Part shown: positions 9,344 through 18,675 of the stretch, one piece after another
Numbering within the stretch: the stretch's first letter is position 1
Layout: every line of letters begins with the position of its first letter
Source: Desulfomarina profundi
GTDB taxonomy: Bacteria; Desulfobacterota; Desulfobulbia; Desulfobulbales; Desulfocapsaceae
DNA length: 64,000 nt
Assembly: GCF_019703855.1 (NCBI RefSeq)
Contig: NZ_AP024086.1
Coordinates: forward strand, 3,740,501-3,804,500
Reading direction: 5' to 3'
The notes under the pieces: model-generated
The model's database searches: none
What the model saw: the letters and a program-made list of their open reading frames with translations, nothing else
Told to the model about the DNA's origin: nothing
Program-made: the position numbers and the translations under genes

Positions 9344-12300
9344 ATGCTTTCTGTTTTTTTTATTAAACGACCTGTTTTTGCCATGGTCATTTCCTTCCTG
9401 ATTGTCCTGGGGGGGCTGGTTTCTCTTGCAATTCTACCGATACAGGAATATCCGGATGTTACACCTCCAACGGTTGTTGTTTCCGCAAACTATGTTGGAG
9501 CAGATGCCTATACCGTTGAAGAAACAGTAACCAGGCCCCTGGAGGACAAGATAAACGGTGTCCAGGGGATGATTTACATGCAGTCCTCCAGTACCAGCTC
9601 CGGTTCCAGCAAGATTAATATTTATTTTGAACCCGGCTATGATCTCAACACCGCGGCGGTTGATGTGCAGAACAAAGTCTCCATGGCAACACCGCAGCTG
9701 CCCGCAGAGGTCCGGCAGCAGGGTGTTGTAGTTGATAAACAGTCACCGAGTATTGTCTGTTTTGTCGCAGTGACAGGGGATGAAAAATATGATGAAGGCT
9801 TTTTAAGCAATTATGTCAATATTAATGTCCTCGACGAATTACGTCGAATTCCGGGTGTGGGAAAGGCCGAAAACATGGGAGAGAAAAAATACTCCATGCG
9901 GATCTGGCTGGACCCGGACAGAATTGCCACGCTCGGTCTCAGTCCGGGAGAGATTATTGCTGCGGTCAGAGCTCAGAACAGCCAGGCTGCCCTGGGGAAG
10001 ATAGGTGCTCCCCCGGCATTTGATGATCAGCAGGTCCAGTTTGTACTGACAACGGACAGTCGTCTGGAAAATGTGGGTGAGTTCGAAAATATTGTCCTGA
10101 AAACCAGGGATGACGGGACGCTTGTCTACCTGCGCGACGTGGCGAGAATTGAGCTTGGTGCTGAAATGTACGACTGGAATGCCATTCTCAATAAAAAACC
10201 GGCGGCCCTGATTGGAATTTACCAGTTGCCAGGTTCCAATGCCCTGACCATCAAGGAAAAAATAGTTGAAGCAATGGAAGGACTGCAGGGACGCTTTCCC
10301 GAAGGGGTCAGATACTCCATCCCCTACGACACCACTCTTTTTGTTGAGATAGCTATAAAAAATGTTGTTCAGAACCTGGTGATAGCAGTCGCTCTGGTTA
10401 TTCTGATTGTCTTTGTTTTTCTAGGGTCATGGCGGCCCACGATCATTGCCACGGTGGCCATCCCCGTTTCCCTGGTGGGGACTTTCGGTATACTGAAGCT
10501 TGCAGGATTTTCCATCAACTTCCTGACCCTGTTCGGCCTGATTCTCGCCATCGGTATTGTGGTCGACGACGTGATTCTGGTGGTGGAAAGTGTTGAGAGG
10601 ATCATGCTCGAAAAAAGAGAACTCACCATCCCCCAGGTGGTCAAGGAGGCCATGTTACAGCTGATCGGGCCTATTATTGCCACAACCCTGGTTCTTGTTG
10701 CCGTTTTTGTACCAGTCTCCATGATGCCGGGGCTGACCGGTTCGATCTACAGGCAGTTTGCCCTCACGATCAGTTTCGCAGTAATGATTTCATCCATCAA
10801 TGCCCTGACCCTTTCACCGGCTTTGAGCGCGATAGTTATTAAGAGACTGCCGGACGGCCAGGGTAAATTCGTACTTTTTACCCTTTTCGATTCCCTTTTT
10901 GAGAAACTGACTGCCGGTTATATCGCTGTTGTTGCCATGCTTGTCCGTTTTCGCTGGGTTGTTGTCCTTGTTTTTTTCGCTTTGCTCTATGGCACCTATT
11001 ATATTTTTTCAGTTACACCAACCGGTTTTGTTCCTGAAGAGGACAAGGGCGGTTTTCTTGTGATGTTTAATCTGAAACCGGGAATGGCGCTGGGAAAGAC
11101 AACGGAAGTGCGAAAGCAGGTGGAAAACATCGTTCTTGATATACCGGGGGTGAAGGACCTGGTCATTATTGATGGTTTCAACATGCTCAGTTCCACCCTT
11201 GATTCCAGTGCGGGGGCGGGATTTGTTACCCTGGTACCCTGGGGTAAACGAACGGCTGAAGGGCTTTCCGTCAGCGGTATAATTGATACCGTCAACAAGA
11301 AATGTGCAGTGATTTCCGATGCCAATGTGGCGGCTTTTAACCTGCCCGGTATTCCGGGACTTGGGACCGTGGGCGGATTTGATTTCAGGTTGCAGGATTA
11401 TACGGCCGGTGACCTGAACACCTTTGTCGACTATGCCTATAAACTGGTGGCTGCAGCAAATAACGATCCCAGGATAGGCAGGGCCTACACCACTTATGCA
11501 CCCAATTACCCGATGTTGTTTATTGATATTGACAGGAAAAAAGCGGCAGCTCTCGGGGTGAACATGGGGGAGATTTTTTCAACCCTGCAGACCTATCTTG
11601 GTTCGTTTTATATCAATGATTTTACAAAATATGGGAAGGTTTTCAGGGTGTTTGTCCAGGCGGACAAAAAATTCAGAAGTGAAATACGTAATATATCCGC
11701 TCTCCATGTAAAGAATTACAAGGGAAATATGGTGCCAATGGCAAGTCTGGCAAAAGTGAAAAAAATTACCGGACCTGCGGATCTTGCTCACTATAATATG
11801 TACCGCTCCATTACCATTAACGGAGTTGCAGCACCTGGATACAGTTCCGGGCAGGCGATGCAGGCCATGGCTGAACTTGCGGAGAAAGTGCTTCCAGCGG
11901 AAAAAACCTATGGATTTGAATGGTCAGGAATGTCATACCAGGAGAAACTGGCGGGTAATACCAAAACTCTAGTGTTCAGTTTTGCCCTGGTAGTGGTCTA
12001 TCTTGTTCTTGCCGCTCAATATGAAAGCTGGGTGCTACCGGTCATGATTCTTGTATCTGTTCCCCTGGTAATGCTGGGTGCGCTGCTTGCCCAGAATCTC
12101 GCCGGACTGGATAATAATCTTTTTGCCCAGATCGGCCTGGTTTTGCTTATCGGCCTGTCATCCAAAAATGCCATTCTCATCGTTGAGGTGGCCAAGGAGC
12201 GGAGGGAAGGAGGAGCTTCTATTGTGGATGCGGCCATGGATGCGGCCCGGCTCCGTTTCCGGGCAATCATGATGACCATTCTGTCTTTTGTTTTCGGTGT

Positions 12301-12493
12301 CATACCCCTGGCTTTTGCAGCGGGAGCGGGAGCAATGACCATGCGGTCAATAGGGGTGGTCGTTCTTGGTGGTATGGTTGCCGCAACCTTTATCTCCACA
12401 ATGCTTGTTCCGGTTGTGTATGTCATTCTCGAAACCATGCGGGAACGGTTTGTGGATGTGGAGGAAGAGGTTCGTAACAGGGAGATGATTTAA
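9344..12493 (+). CDS. RND multidrug efflux pump permease (AcrB/HAE1 family)
   Basis: 1049 residues, the normal HAE1 length. N-terminal FIKRPVFAMVISFLIVLGG (TM1), a large periplasmic loop with SSTSSGSSKI and PGVGKAENMG, then TM block with FLGSWRPTIIATVAIPVSL and the proton-relay aspartate pair in GIVVDDVILVVE. The second half repeats the fold and ends with YESWVLPVMILVSVPL, SSKNAILIVE, MTILSFVFGVIPLAFA. Proton-driven export of drugs or lipophilic compounds together with the adaptor and the divergent TolC-like channel. Stop codon lies 5 bases before the next gene. Confidence 0.97.
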   Translation: MLSVFFIKRPVFAMVISFLIVLGGLVSLAILPIQEYPDVTPPTVVVSANYVGADAYTVEETVTRPLEDKINGVQGMIYMQSSSTSSGSSKINIYFEPGYDLNTAAVDVQNKVSMATPQLPAEVRQQGVVVDKQSPSIVCFVAVTGDEKYDEGFLSNYVNINVLDELRRIPGVGKAENMGEKKYSMRIWLDPDRIATLGLSPGEIIAAVRAQNSQAALGKIGAPPAFDDQQVQFVLTTDSRLENVGEFENIVLKTRDDGTLVYLRDVARIELGAEMYDWNAILNKKPAALIGIYQLPGSNALTIKEKIVEAMEGLQGRFPEGVRYSIPYDTTLFVEIAIKNVVQNLVIAVALVILIVFVFLGSWRPTIIATVAIPVSLVGTFGILKLAGFSINFLTLFGLILAIGIVVDDVILVVESVERIMLEKRELTIPQVVKEAMLQLIGPIIATTLVLVAVFVPVSMMPGLTGSIYRQFALTISFAVMISSINALTLSPALSAIVIKRLPDGQGKFVLFTLFDSLFEKLTAGYIAVVAMLVRFRWVVVLVFFALLYGTYYIFSVTPTGFVPEEDKGGFLVMFNLKPGMALGKTTEVRKQVENIVLDIPGVKDLVIIDGFNMLSSTLDSSAGAGFVTLVPWGKRTAEGLSVSGIIDTVNKKCAVISDANVAAFNLPGIPGLGTVGGFDFRLQDYTAGDLNTFVDYAYKLVAAANNDPRIGRAYTTYAPNYPMLFIDIDRKKAAALGVNMGEIFSTLQTYLGSFYINDFTKYGKVFRVFVQADKKFRSEIRNISALHVKNYKGNMVPMASLAKVKKITGPADLAHYNMYRSITINGVAAPGYSSGQAMQAMAELAEKVLPAEKTYGFEWSGMSYQEKLAGNTKTLVFSFALVVVYLVLAAQYESWVLPVMILVSVPLVMLGALLAQNLAGLDNNLFAQIGLVLLIGLSSKNAILIVEVAKERREGGASIVDAAMDAARLRFRAIMMTILSFVFGVIPLAFAAGAGAMTMRSIGVVVLGGMVAATFISTMLVPVVYVILETMRERFVDVEEEVRNREMI

Positions 12494-12498
12494 CAAAC

Positions 12499-13134
12499 AT
12501 GAAGCCGCATGCACATGCCTTGTCTATCATACTTGTTCTGATAACTGTCGGAGTGGGGATGGCTGCAGAAAAAACAATGAATATTACCGTGAAAGAGAGT
12601 TTATCTCTGGTTGAAAATGGGAGGAGATCGTTTCTTTTTGATTACAGAGCAGGAAATTTATATTCTTTTGATGAGAAAAGTGGTGAGTGTGCTCGATTTT
12701 CCTTTCAAGTTCCGCAAAAAACTGAAAAATTTTTCAATAGTGTTGAAACGAAGGACAGTGGAGAAGTGTCAGTAGAAAACGGTGTTCCCGTATTTGTAAA
12801 AAAAGTCCTCTTTGGTCAGAAGGCATTGGTTTTTCGTACTGTCACTTCACCTGTTCTGCGGCAGTACGGGGTTGATTTTTCACCCCGTACTGTTGAATAT
12901 TTTGTTCGCCGGAATAATGATCCCGCCTGGAATCAGTTATTGCAGGTTGCAAAGAACAATGAGTTGTTCTATCAACAATTCCCTCTTCTGCGTCAGCTCG
13001 ATCCTATGGGTCTGCTGGTGTTTCTGCAGGGTATACCCCTGGGGTACCGGGAAGGTGACAACAGGGTTTTCCTTCAGTTCAAGTATGACGCATCAGGGAG
13101 TATAGAAGAACTGCTCCCCGAAATCTGCAGGTAA
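12499..13134 (+). CDS. Exported protein of unknown function
   Basis: 211 residues, not recognised. An N-terminal hydrophobic stretch (ALSIILVLITVGVGMAAE) reads as a cleavable signal peptide. The rest is a mixed polar domain with no cysteines beyond two and no membrane spans. It begins five bases after the RND pump stop and so is probably the last gene of the efflux operon, which would place it in the periplasm beside the pump; any functional link is inference from position only. It converges on the DUF937-like gene. Confidence 0.55.
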   Translation: MKPHAHALSIILVLITVGVGMAAEKTMNITVKESLSLVENGRRSFLFDYRAGNLYSFDEKSGECARFSFQVPQKTEKFFNSVETKDSGEVSVENGVPVFVKKVLFGQKALVFRTVTSPVLRQYGVDFSPRTVEYFVRRNNDPAWNQLLQVAKNNELFYQQFPLLRQLDPMGLLVFLQGIPLGYREGDNRVFLQFKYDASGSIEELLPEICR

Positions 13135-13148
13135 TTCCAGAAGAAGGT

Positions 13149-13580
13149 TTACCCGAAAAACTTTTTCGCTGCGTCCAGAACCCCTTCCACACCACCAAAC
13201 GCCTCAAGCAGGGAACCGCCACTGGAACCTTTATCTACTATCTGGGGGATTGTTTCTGCCAGGGTGTCTGCTGCCGTATCTTCATCCACTCCAAGACTTG
13301 ACGCGAAAGCGGATATTTTTTCGCCGCCGAACAGTTCCTTGATCTGCTGCAGCTCAACAGGTGCATTCTCTCCGTCCCCGAGCCATGAAGAGGCTATTTC
13401 CTGAAGTGAACCGCCGCCCTGGGTCATTTTTCCGACAAGTGCACCCAGGTCAAAGTTATTGTCATCTCCCCCGAGAAGTCCGGCGAGGGCGCCGGCAACA
13501 CCATCAGGTACACCGTCGCCGTCCCTGTCCAGGTTGAGTTTGTTCATGATCAGGTCAGTTCCCAGTTGCAGTAAATCCAT
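13149..13580 (-). CDS. YidB/DUF937-like protein with calcium-loop-like motif
   Basis: 143 residues, glycine- and alanine-rich. The pattern GALAGLLGGDD...LGALVGKMTQGG...IASSWLGDGENAPV...LFGGEKISAFASSLG matches the YidB/DUF937 family, whose role is unknown. Near the N-terminus DRDGDGVPDG looks like an EF-hand/dockerin-type calcium loop, not a usual part of the family as I know it. Good initiation context (GGGGGAAAA before ATG). Same strand and close spacing to the next gene (8 bases), so likely co-transcribed. Confidence 0.7.
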   Translation of the reverse strand: MDLLQLGTDLIMNKLNLDRDGDGVPDGVAGALAGLLGGDDNNFDLGALVGKMTQGGGSLQEIASSWLGDGENAPVELQQIKELFGGEKISAFASSLGVDEDTAADTLAETIPQIVDKGSSGGSLLEAFGGVEGVLDAAKKFFG

Positions 13581-13588
13581 TTTTCCCC

Positions 13589-14176
13589 CTATTCTTTCGA
13601 TTTAACAAGTCCTGACACCATCTGTTCAAAGGTGACTTTTTGCTTATGTCCAGGAATTCCTTTGGCGATCTCAGTGATAAGATCCCTGAACTGTGTTTCA
13701 GGTATTCCTGCTGGATCCAGGTTCAGACTGTCCAGGGCATCTTCAATGAGAATGTCAGCGGCCGGTCCAACTACCTCTATTGTGGTCTTATGCAGTTGTT
13801 CCATCAAGGCTTTATCGATAATCTTACCGGAAATTTCCCTTACAGATTTTTTGGTTGTTTGAACGGGAAGAGCATCATCTTCCTGTCCTTCAATGAATAG
13901 TGTCCGGAAAATTTCGGCCGTTGGGGGCAGGGGTGTTTTCTTTGAAAAGGCACTGCCTGTCTGAAAGCGAAATCGTCCTGTACGGATTGTTTTCAGCTGT
14001 TCCAACCCTTTCATGCCAAGCCGGTTATAACAGTAGATGAATGTTATCTCTCCATTAACAAGCATGATCTGGGCGGAACGGTTGGTGTCGGATGTTATGT
14101 AAAACGTTCCTGTTTCATTCTGTTTCGACAGTGCCTGAAGTTCTTTTACTATTTCAGAAAACGATATAAATTCCAT
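13589..14176 (-). CDS. DUF4388-like (PATAN-type) protein
   Basis: 195 residues. The N-terminal ~95 residues (SEIVKELQALSKQNETGTFYI...LVNGEITFIYCYNRLGMKGLEQL...GRFRFQTG) follow the pattern of DUF4388/PATAN modules, which in other bacteria occur with response regulators and gliding or motility regulators. The C-terminal half is predicted helical without a recognised domain. It sits between a HAMP-containing sensor gene (6 bases upstream) and the YidB-like gene, suggesting a shared signalling operon. Function not assigned. Confidence 0.55.
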   Translation of the reverse strand: MEFISFSEIVKELQALSKQNETGTFYITSDTNRSAQIMLVNGEITFIYCYNRLGMKGLEQLKTIRTGRFRFQTGSAFSKKTPLPPTAEIFRTLFIEGQEDDALPVQTTKKSVREISGKIIDKALMEQLHKTTIEVVGPAADILIEDALDSLNLDPAGIPETQFRDLITEIAKGIPGHKQKVTFEQMVSGLVKSKE

Positions 14177-14182
14177 GGTGAC

Positions 14183-15082
14183 CTATTGGCGACGTTTAAA
14201 AATTATCATCATACTCATTCTCAGGCGTTCAAGTGTTTCCTGGAGTCTGCCGATTTCATCATTCCGGGTAATGCTGATCTCCCGCTCCAGGTTTTCACCG
14301 TTTGCAAGATCTGTTGCGATCAGGGTGAGGGTGTTTAATGGAGCAAGAGAGCTGTTGACTGTCAGGAAAGTTAAAACGAGAGAAAGAAGCAGGATGCCGC
14401 CCATGATAGAAACCATTGTTTTCATAAGTTTTTTCTGGGCCGCACTGATGGCTTCCAGAGACAGACCAATACGAAAACCGCCCCAGTGTTTCCCTTTAAC
14501 ATAGATGGGTGATGAAACATCCCACATAACTTCACCCGTATCCCTGTGATAAACCTGAAGAAATCCTTTTGTTGTGTTTCTTGCAGCTTTGAGGCCGACG
14601 GGATCATTAAAAACCCTCTTGGTTCTGTTGCCTATTTTGTCTTTTTCCCGGTCACCGGTAATCGGTTTCTGGAAACGGGTATTGTGTGTGGGCAGGTAGC
14701 CGTTTTTATCCACAGCAACGGCAAAGACAATACTGCTGTCCTGCAGGAATTCGTCTTCAAGACCAAGGATGGCCTTGTCCAGGTAAAAATCATATTTGGT
14801 GTGGTATTTTGGCGGATCAAAATCACCGATGATTTCATAATTGGTATCAAAGGCGTCTTTCACCGTGAGAACACCATTATCAATAGCCTCTTCGATGATC
14901 TGACCGATCATCTTTGCACCGACAATGGACTGAATTTTTCCCCTGTTGAGCAGTTCCTGTTCAAGACTCTGGCTCTGCTGGGAAATAAGGAAATAGGTGC
15001 CGACAGACATGACGATCAGAATAATACAATTGACCTTGAGTGAGACCTTGAGACCGATTCGTGAAGTGATAAAATTAAACAT
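14183..15082 (-). CDS. Membrane sensor: Cache-like periplasmic domain + HAMP, no output domain
   Basis: 299 residues: transmembrane helix at ~15-33, periplasmic Cache-like domain to ~215 (VAVDKNGYLPTHNTRF, NRTKRVFNDPVGLKAARNT, RDTGEVMWDVSSPIYVKGKHWGGFRIG), second transmembrane helix (SIMGGILLLSLVLTFLTV), then HAMP-like helices (SLAPLNTLTLIATDLANGENL...NDEIGRLQETLERLR) and the stop. Chemoreceptors with this periplasmic domain normally continue into a long methyl-accepting coiled coil; here it ends right after HAMP. It may signal through a partner such as the adjacent DUF4388-like protein (inference). Confidence 0.7.
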   Translation of the reverse strand: MFNFITSRIGLKVSLKVNCIILIVMSVGTYFLISQQSQSLEQELLNRGKIQSIVGAKMIGQIIEEAIDNGVLTVKDAFDTNYEIIGDFDPPKYHTKYDFYLDKAILGLEDEFLQDSSIVFAVAVDKNGYLPTHNTRFQKPITGDREKDKIGNRTKRVFNDPVGLKAARNTTKGFLQVYHRDTGEVMWDVSSPIYVKGKHWGGFRIGLSLEAISAAQKKLMKTMVSIMGGILLLSLVLTFLTVNSSLAPLNTLTLIATDLANGENLEREISITRNDEIGRLQETLERLRMSMMIIFKRRQ

Positions 15083-15167
15083 CCTGCAAATCCTCTGGAA
15101 AATAATTAATCTGGATTGTTCAGTTTCCCTGAAAACAAATAAAAACTATTCCGACGAAGGTCAGTTT

Positions 15168-15776
15168 TTATCGTCTGTAACCTATGCGGAGAGCACCCCA
15201 GTGTTTCCCTCTTATTTTTATCGGCACGGAGAGGTCAGCCAGCATTTCTCCCGTGTCCCTGCTGTATTTCTGCAGCAGGTAGGGTTTGGTGTTTCTTGCT
15301 GCCGCCAGTCCTGTCCGGTCATTGAAAATTCTTTTTGTTCTATTGTGTTTGGTGTTGTAATCGGGATCGCTGGTCAATGGTCTGGAGTATTTGCTGTTAT
15401 GGGTAGGGAGGTAACCATTTCTGTCCACGGCAACAACAAAAAGAATATGTCGGTCTGCGGCGAGGTATTTATCCAGGATTATTCTGAAAATATCATCAGT
15501 AATCTTATCGTACTGGGTATGGTATTTTTGAGGACTTGTGTTGGGGATGGGGATGTAAAAAGTGTCGAACAGCTGGGCCTGGGTCAGCTTGTTTGAAGTA
15601 AGGAGCGCATCAAGTTCGTGTTGAAGCTCATCCCGGCATTTTTCCGCCAGAGTTTTAATCTGCAGGTCAAGTGGGGTCAGTTTTTCTTCGGCAATTCCTG
15701 TGGAAGTGAACAGAACAGTGGAAAGAAACAGAAAAAAGAAAAGAGATACTGGCCGGAATTTAAGGATTAACGGCAT
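15168..15776 (-). CDS. Secreted Cache-like domain protein, paralogue of the preceding sensor
   Basis: About 202 residues. Start at 15776 chosen because AGGAGG lies 11 bases upstream; an upstream TTG is possible. Signal peptide (FFFLFLSTVLFTSTGIAEE) followed by one Cache-like domain whose motifs copy those of the neighbouring sensor: VVAVDRNGYLPTHN, HNRTKRIFNDRTGLAAARNT, RDTGEMLADLSVPIKIRGKHWGALRIGY. No membrane anchor at the C-terminus, so it is a free periplasmic binding protein. It probably arose by tandem duplication with loss of the membrane and HAMP parts, and could share ligand with its neighbour. Confidence 0.65.
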   Translation of the reverse strand: MPLILKFRPVSLFFFLFLSTVLFTSTGIAEEKLTPLDLQIKTLAEKCRDELQHELDALLTSNKLTQAQLFDTFYIPIPNTSPQKYHTQYDKITDDIFRIILDKYLAADRHILFVVAVDRNGYLPTHNSKYSRPLTSDPDYNTKHNRTKRIFNDRTGLAAARNTKPYLLQKYSRDTGEMLADLSVPIKIRGKHWGALRIGYRR

Positions 15777-15881
15777 ATTCAAACATTCCTCCTCTTTTAC
15801 CTTCAAACCAACATGGCCTGGCCGGATTTTTTCTGTTCAGCGATCCTCACTCATAATACCAGTTGATCGCAGGCGTCAGTT

Positions 15882-15980
15882 TCAGTTGGTTTTCAGACAA
15901 GCATAGTACTTAAAAAATAAGAACCACCCCCCCACCACCAGAAAAATAAACCATTTAATACGCAGTAGAAAACCATCCAC
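15882..15980 (-). CDS. Candidate 32-residue single-span membrane peptide
   Basis: Low-confidence small gene. A GGAGGA sequence lies just before a GTG codon; the frame then encodes one hydrophobic helix (IKWFIFLVVGGWFLFFKYY) flanked by basic residues and a short polar tail. Only composition and the ribosome-binding-like sequence support it; spacing is tight. It runs through a G7 homopolymer, so the frame itself is vulnerable to the indels seen elsewhere. The remaining gap sequence (15981-16229) shows no gene. Confidence 0.28.
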   Translation of the reverse strand: MDGFLLRIKWFIFLVVGGWFLFFKYYACLKTN

Positions 15981-16229
15981 ATCTCCTCCTGCACAAACGA
16001 CAGGCTGAATACGGCATGTAACCAGATTATATACTGCTGCCGTACCTGCCCCTTCTGGGAAAAGCAGTGTAACAGACTGGAGAATCCGTCTGGTCCGGTT
16101 GTCACTTTACTGCTGAAATTCCAAGTACAAGTAGTATTCGATAAGAGTGAATGTTAATATAAGAAGAGTTTATCTTTTTTGACCATGTTTGTCAATTTGT
16201 GTTTTGTACAAGTGCTTGACATTCTGTAC

Positions 16230-17513
16230 TTACAGGAGATTTTCCATCCGTTTTACAGCACAGAAATCACCGCACATGGTGCAGACATCTTCATGAGATG
16301 GCAGTGAGGAAGTGCGATACTCACGGGCTTTTTCAGGATCAATTGCTGTATTGAACTGTCCGCCCCAGTCAAGGGTTCCCCTGGCCCGGCTCATTATATT
16401 GTCTCTATGGCCGGATGTTTTTATTCCTTTTGCAATATCGCCGGTGTGGGCAGCAATCCTGGCCGCCATAATTCCCTCTTTCACATCGGCAAGGGTGGGC
16501 AGGCGAAGATGCTCTGCAGGGGTGACATAACAGAGAAAGTCAGCACCATTCATGGCCGCCATGGCACCGCCGATGGCAGCTGTTATATGGTCGTACCCGG
16601 GGGCGATATCGGTGACAAGGGGGCCGAGTACATAAAAAGGTGCCCCGTGACAGAGCTTTTTCTGCAGCTGCATATTCATGGCAATCTCATGGAGCGGCAC
16701 ATGACCCGGTCCCTCAATCATTACCTGGACGTCCTGTTCCCAGGCATACCGGGTCAGCTCTCCCAGAGTGATCAGTTCCTGAATCTGCGGGCCGTCAGTT
16801 GAATCGTGGATGGCCCCCGGACGCAGACCATCGCCCAGGCTGATACAGACATCCCGGGCCCTGCAAATTTCAAGCAACCGGTCAAAATGGGTGTAAAACG
16901 GGTTCTCAAGACCGTTTTTTTCCATCCATTCCACCAGAATCGCTCCACCCCGGCTGACAATTCCGCAGAGACGACCGGCTTTTTTCAGGCTGGAAATGGC
17001 TTTTCTGGTGAGTCCGGCGTGGATCGTGATAAAATCAACACCGTTTGCGGCGTGGGTTTCAACGGTCTCAAACCAGTCGTCGACAGTGATGTCCCGCACC
17101 TCTTTTTTTGTTCTGGTCAGGGTGTCATAAATGGGGACTGTGCCAAGTACGAGGGGCAACTCCGCAATCAACCGTTTTCTGAACTGTTCCGTGTTACCGG
17201 AGACGCTGAGATCCATGACAGCGTGGGCCCCATGTTTGACGGCGAGGTCAGCTTTTACCATTTCTCCGGAAAAGGAGCAGACATCTTTTGATACTCCAAG
17301 ATTGACGTTAATTTTTGTGGTGAGTCCGTTACCGATTCCTGATGCTTTTAAACCGGAATGACTTCGATTTGCCGGGATGACAATCCGTCCTGCGGCAACG
17401 TTTTCAAGGAGAAATTCCTTAGAAATATTTTCCTGTTTAAGAACCTCCTCCATTTGTGGAGTTATGATATTCTTTCGGGCTGCGTCCATCTGGGTTGTAT
17501 AGTTTTTTTCCAT
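16230..17513 (-). CDS. thiC: Phosphomethylpyrimidine synthase ThiC
   Basis: Radical-SAM enzyme making HMP-phosphate from aminoimidazole ribotide, the pyrimidine branch of thiamine synthesis. 427 residues from the MEKNYTTQMDAARK start, normal for the short bacterial form. Seen: RSHSGLKASGIGNGL, KVNVNLG-type segment (KINVNLGVS), FITIHAGL, SRGGAILVEWM, SLGDGLRPG, MIEGPGHVP, and the C-terminal CTMCGDFC cluster motif (CxxCxxxxC) that holds the 4Fe-4S cluster. Upstream in-frame sequence is not conserved. Last gene of the TPP-riboswitch-controlled thi operon, 106 bases after thiE. Confidence 0.96.
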   Translation of the reverse strand: MEKNYTTQMDAARKNIITPQMEEVLKQENISKEFLLENVAAGRIVIPANRSHSGLKASGIGNGLTTKINVNLGVSKDVCSFSGEMVKADLAVKHGAHAVMDLSVSGNTEQFRKRLIAELPLVLGTVPIYDTLTRTKKEVRDITVDDWFETVETHAANGVDFITIHAGLTRKAISSLKKAGRLCGIVSRGGAILVEWMEKNGLENPFYTHFDRLLEICRARDVCISLGDGLRPGAIHDSTDGPQIQELITLGELTRYAWEQDVQVMIEGPGHVPLHEIAMNMQLQKKLCHGAPFYVLGPLVTDIAPGYDHITAAIGGAMAAMNGADFLCYVTPAEHLRLPTLADVKEGIMAARIAAHTGDIAKGIKTSGHRDNIMSRARGTLDWGGQFNTAIDPEKAREYRTSSLPSHEDVCTMCGDFCAVKRMENLL

Positions 17514-17619
17514 GAATGTTCCTGTATGAGTGTTTTGGGAGATCTGCAGCGAAAAAAGTGTTAGAAGCCGCAGTCGGATTTTCATTTTTTTTGTACCTGA
17601 CGGTATAAATACCCAAAGG

Positions 17620-18675
17620 TCATAAATTGCCTGAGCCACCTGGGCAGGTCATGGTGAGTTGAAGGTTTCGAATCTGTCGGGCTATGTCGTCCGCACCGAG
17701 TATTTCCGTGACCAGGCATACTGTTGTGGCCCCTTTTTTTATAACCTTTTCAAGGTTGTGTTTTTTGATACCACCAATGGCAACAAAGGGGATGGCCAGA
17801 TTTCGGGCGACGTATTCCAGGTAGTTGAGTCCTACCGCGTCACAGACGTCCTTCTTGGTAGTCGTGGGAAACAGGGGGCCGACACCGATATAGTCGGCAC
17901 CATCCTCAACAGCTTTTTCTGCCTGGTCAGGGGAGTGGGTGGAACAGCCTATCATCATGTGGGGGGCCAGTTTTCGCAGTTCTTTTATGGGAAGATCGTC
18001 CTGACCCTGGTGGATACCGTCTGCCTCGACCATCAAGGCCAGTTCACTGAAATCATTAATAATAAATGGAATATTTGCCTCTTTGGTTATTGTACGGATA
18101 ATCCGGCATTCCTCGTACATTTCCCTGAAACTTTTATCCTCTCTCTTTTCCCGGTACTGGATGATGGAGATACCTCCCTTGATCATTTCCTCTGTCACCT
18201 CGATGTTGGAGCGGCCACGGGAAAAGTTTTCCCCGAGAATCCCGTAAATTCCGGCCGGCAATATCCTGGTAAAGAGGGACAGTAATTCGGATTCGAGGGA
18301 GTAAAGAGAGAAACGGCAGTTTTCCGCTTTTTTGCCCTGATGATAAGAACCCCGGTTTTTCAATATTTCCTCAAGGGATCTCAGCGCCTCCTGGACCCGT
18401 TTGCAGTTTGCCGCAGCTGTACTTTTCAGATTTTTTCTGCGATCTGTTTTTACTTCTCTGGAGGATATTTGTTTTCCCACGTCATTGATGCTGTTTCTAG
18501 CCGGGAGCAGGTTGTTTTCATCGGGGACAAGAGATTTGCGAACAGTATGACGAAGTGTTCGAAACTGAGATGAAAGTTGCCCGTTGTTAAAATGGAAGCG
18601 GGCAATATCCTCCAGTACTCGTAATCCTTCGGCGCAGCGGTTGATGGTAGCATCAAGAATTCTCTCGACAGTCAT
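17620..18675 (-). CDS. thiE: ThiD2-ThiE fusion: HMP-P kinase-like domain + thiamine phosphate synthase
   Basis: 351 residues. The N-terminal ~130 residues (RILDATINRCAEGLRVLEDIARF, LSSQFRTLRHTVRKSL, RRKNLKSTAAANCKRVQEALRSLEE) match the ThiD2 family, proposed as an alternative HMP-phosphate kinase. The C-terminal ~210 residues are ThiE: GGISIIQYREKREDKSF, PFIINDFSELALMVEADGIHQGQDD, IGCSTHSPDQAEKAVEDGADYIGVGPLFPTTTKKD, FVAIGGIKKHN. It couples HMP-PP and thiazole phosphate into thiamine phosphate. Having the kinase fused explains why no thiD is needed in the operon. Start overlaps the thiF stop by 4 bases. Confidence 0.92.
   Translation of the reverse strand: MTVERILDATINRCAEGLRVLEDIARFHFNNGQLSSQFRTLRHTVRKSLVPDENNLLPARNSINDVGKQISSREVKTDRRKNLKSTAAANCKRVQEALRSLEEILKNRGSYHQGKKAENCRFSLYSLESELLSLFTRILPAGIYGILGENFSRGRSNIEVTEEMIKGGISIIQYREKREDKSFREMYEECRIIRTITKEANIPFIINDFSELALMVEADGIHQGQDDLPIKELRKLAPHMMIGCSTHSPDQAEKAVEDGADYIGVGPLFPTTTKKDVCDAVGLNYLEYVARNLAIPFVAIGGIKKHNLEKVIKKGATTVCLVTEILGADDIARQIRNLQLTMTCPGGSGNL

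Noticed and set aside
15893-16105. 70-codon minus-strand frame as a gene
   Set aside because: No initiation signal and Trp/Gly-rich low-complexity end over a G-run; an alternative frame gives a better single-span peptide, itself only tentative.
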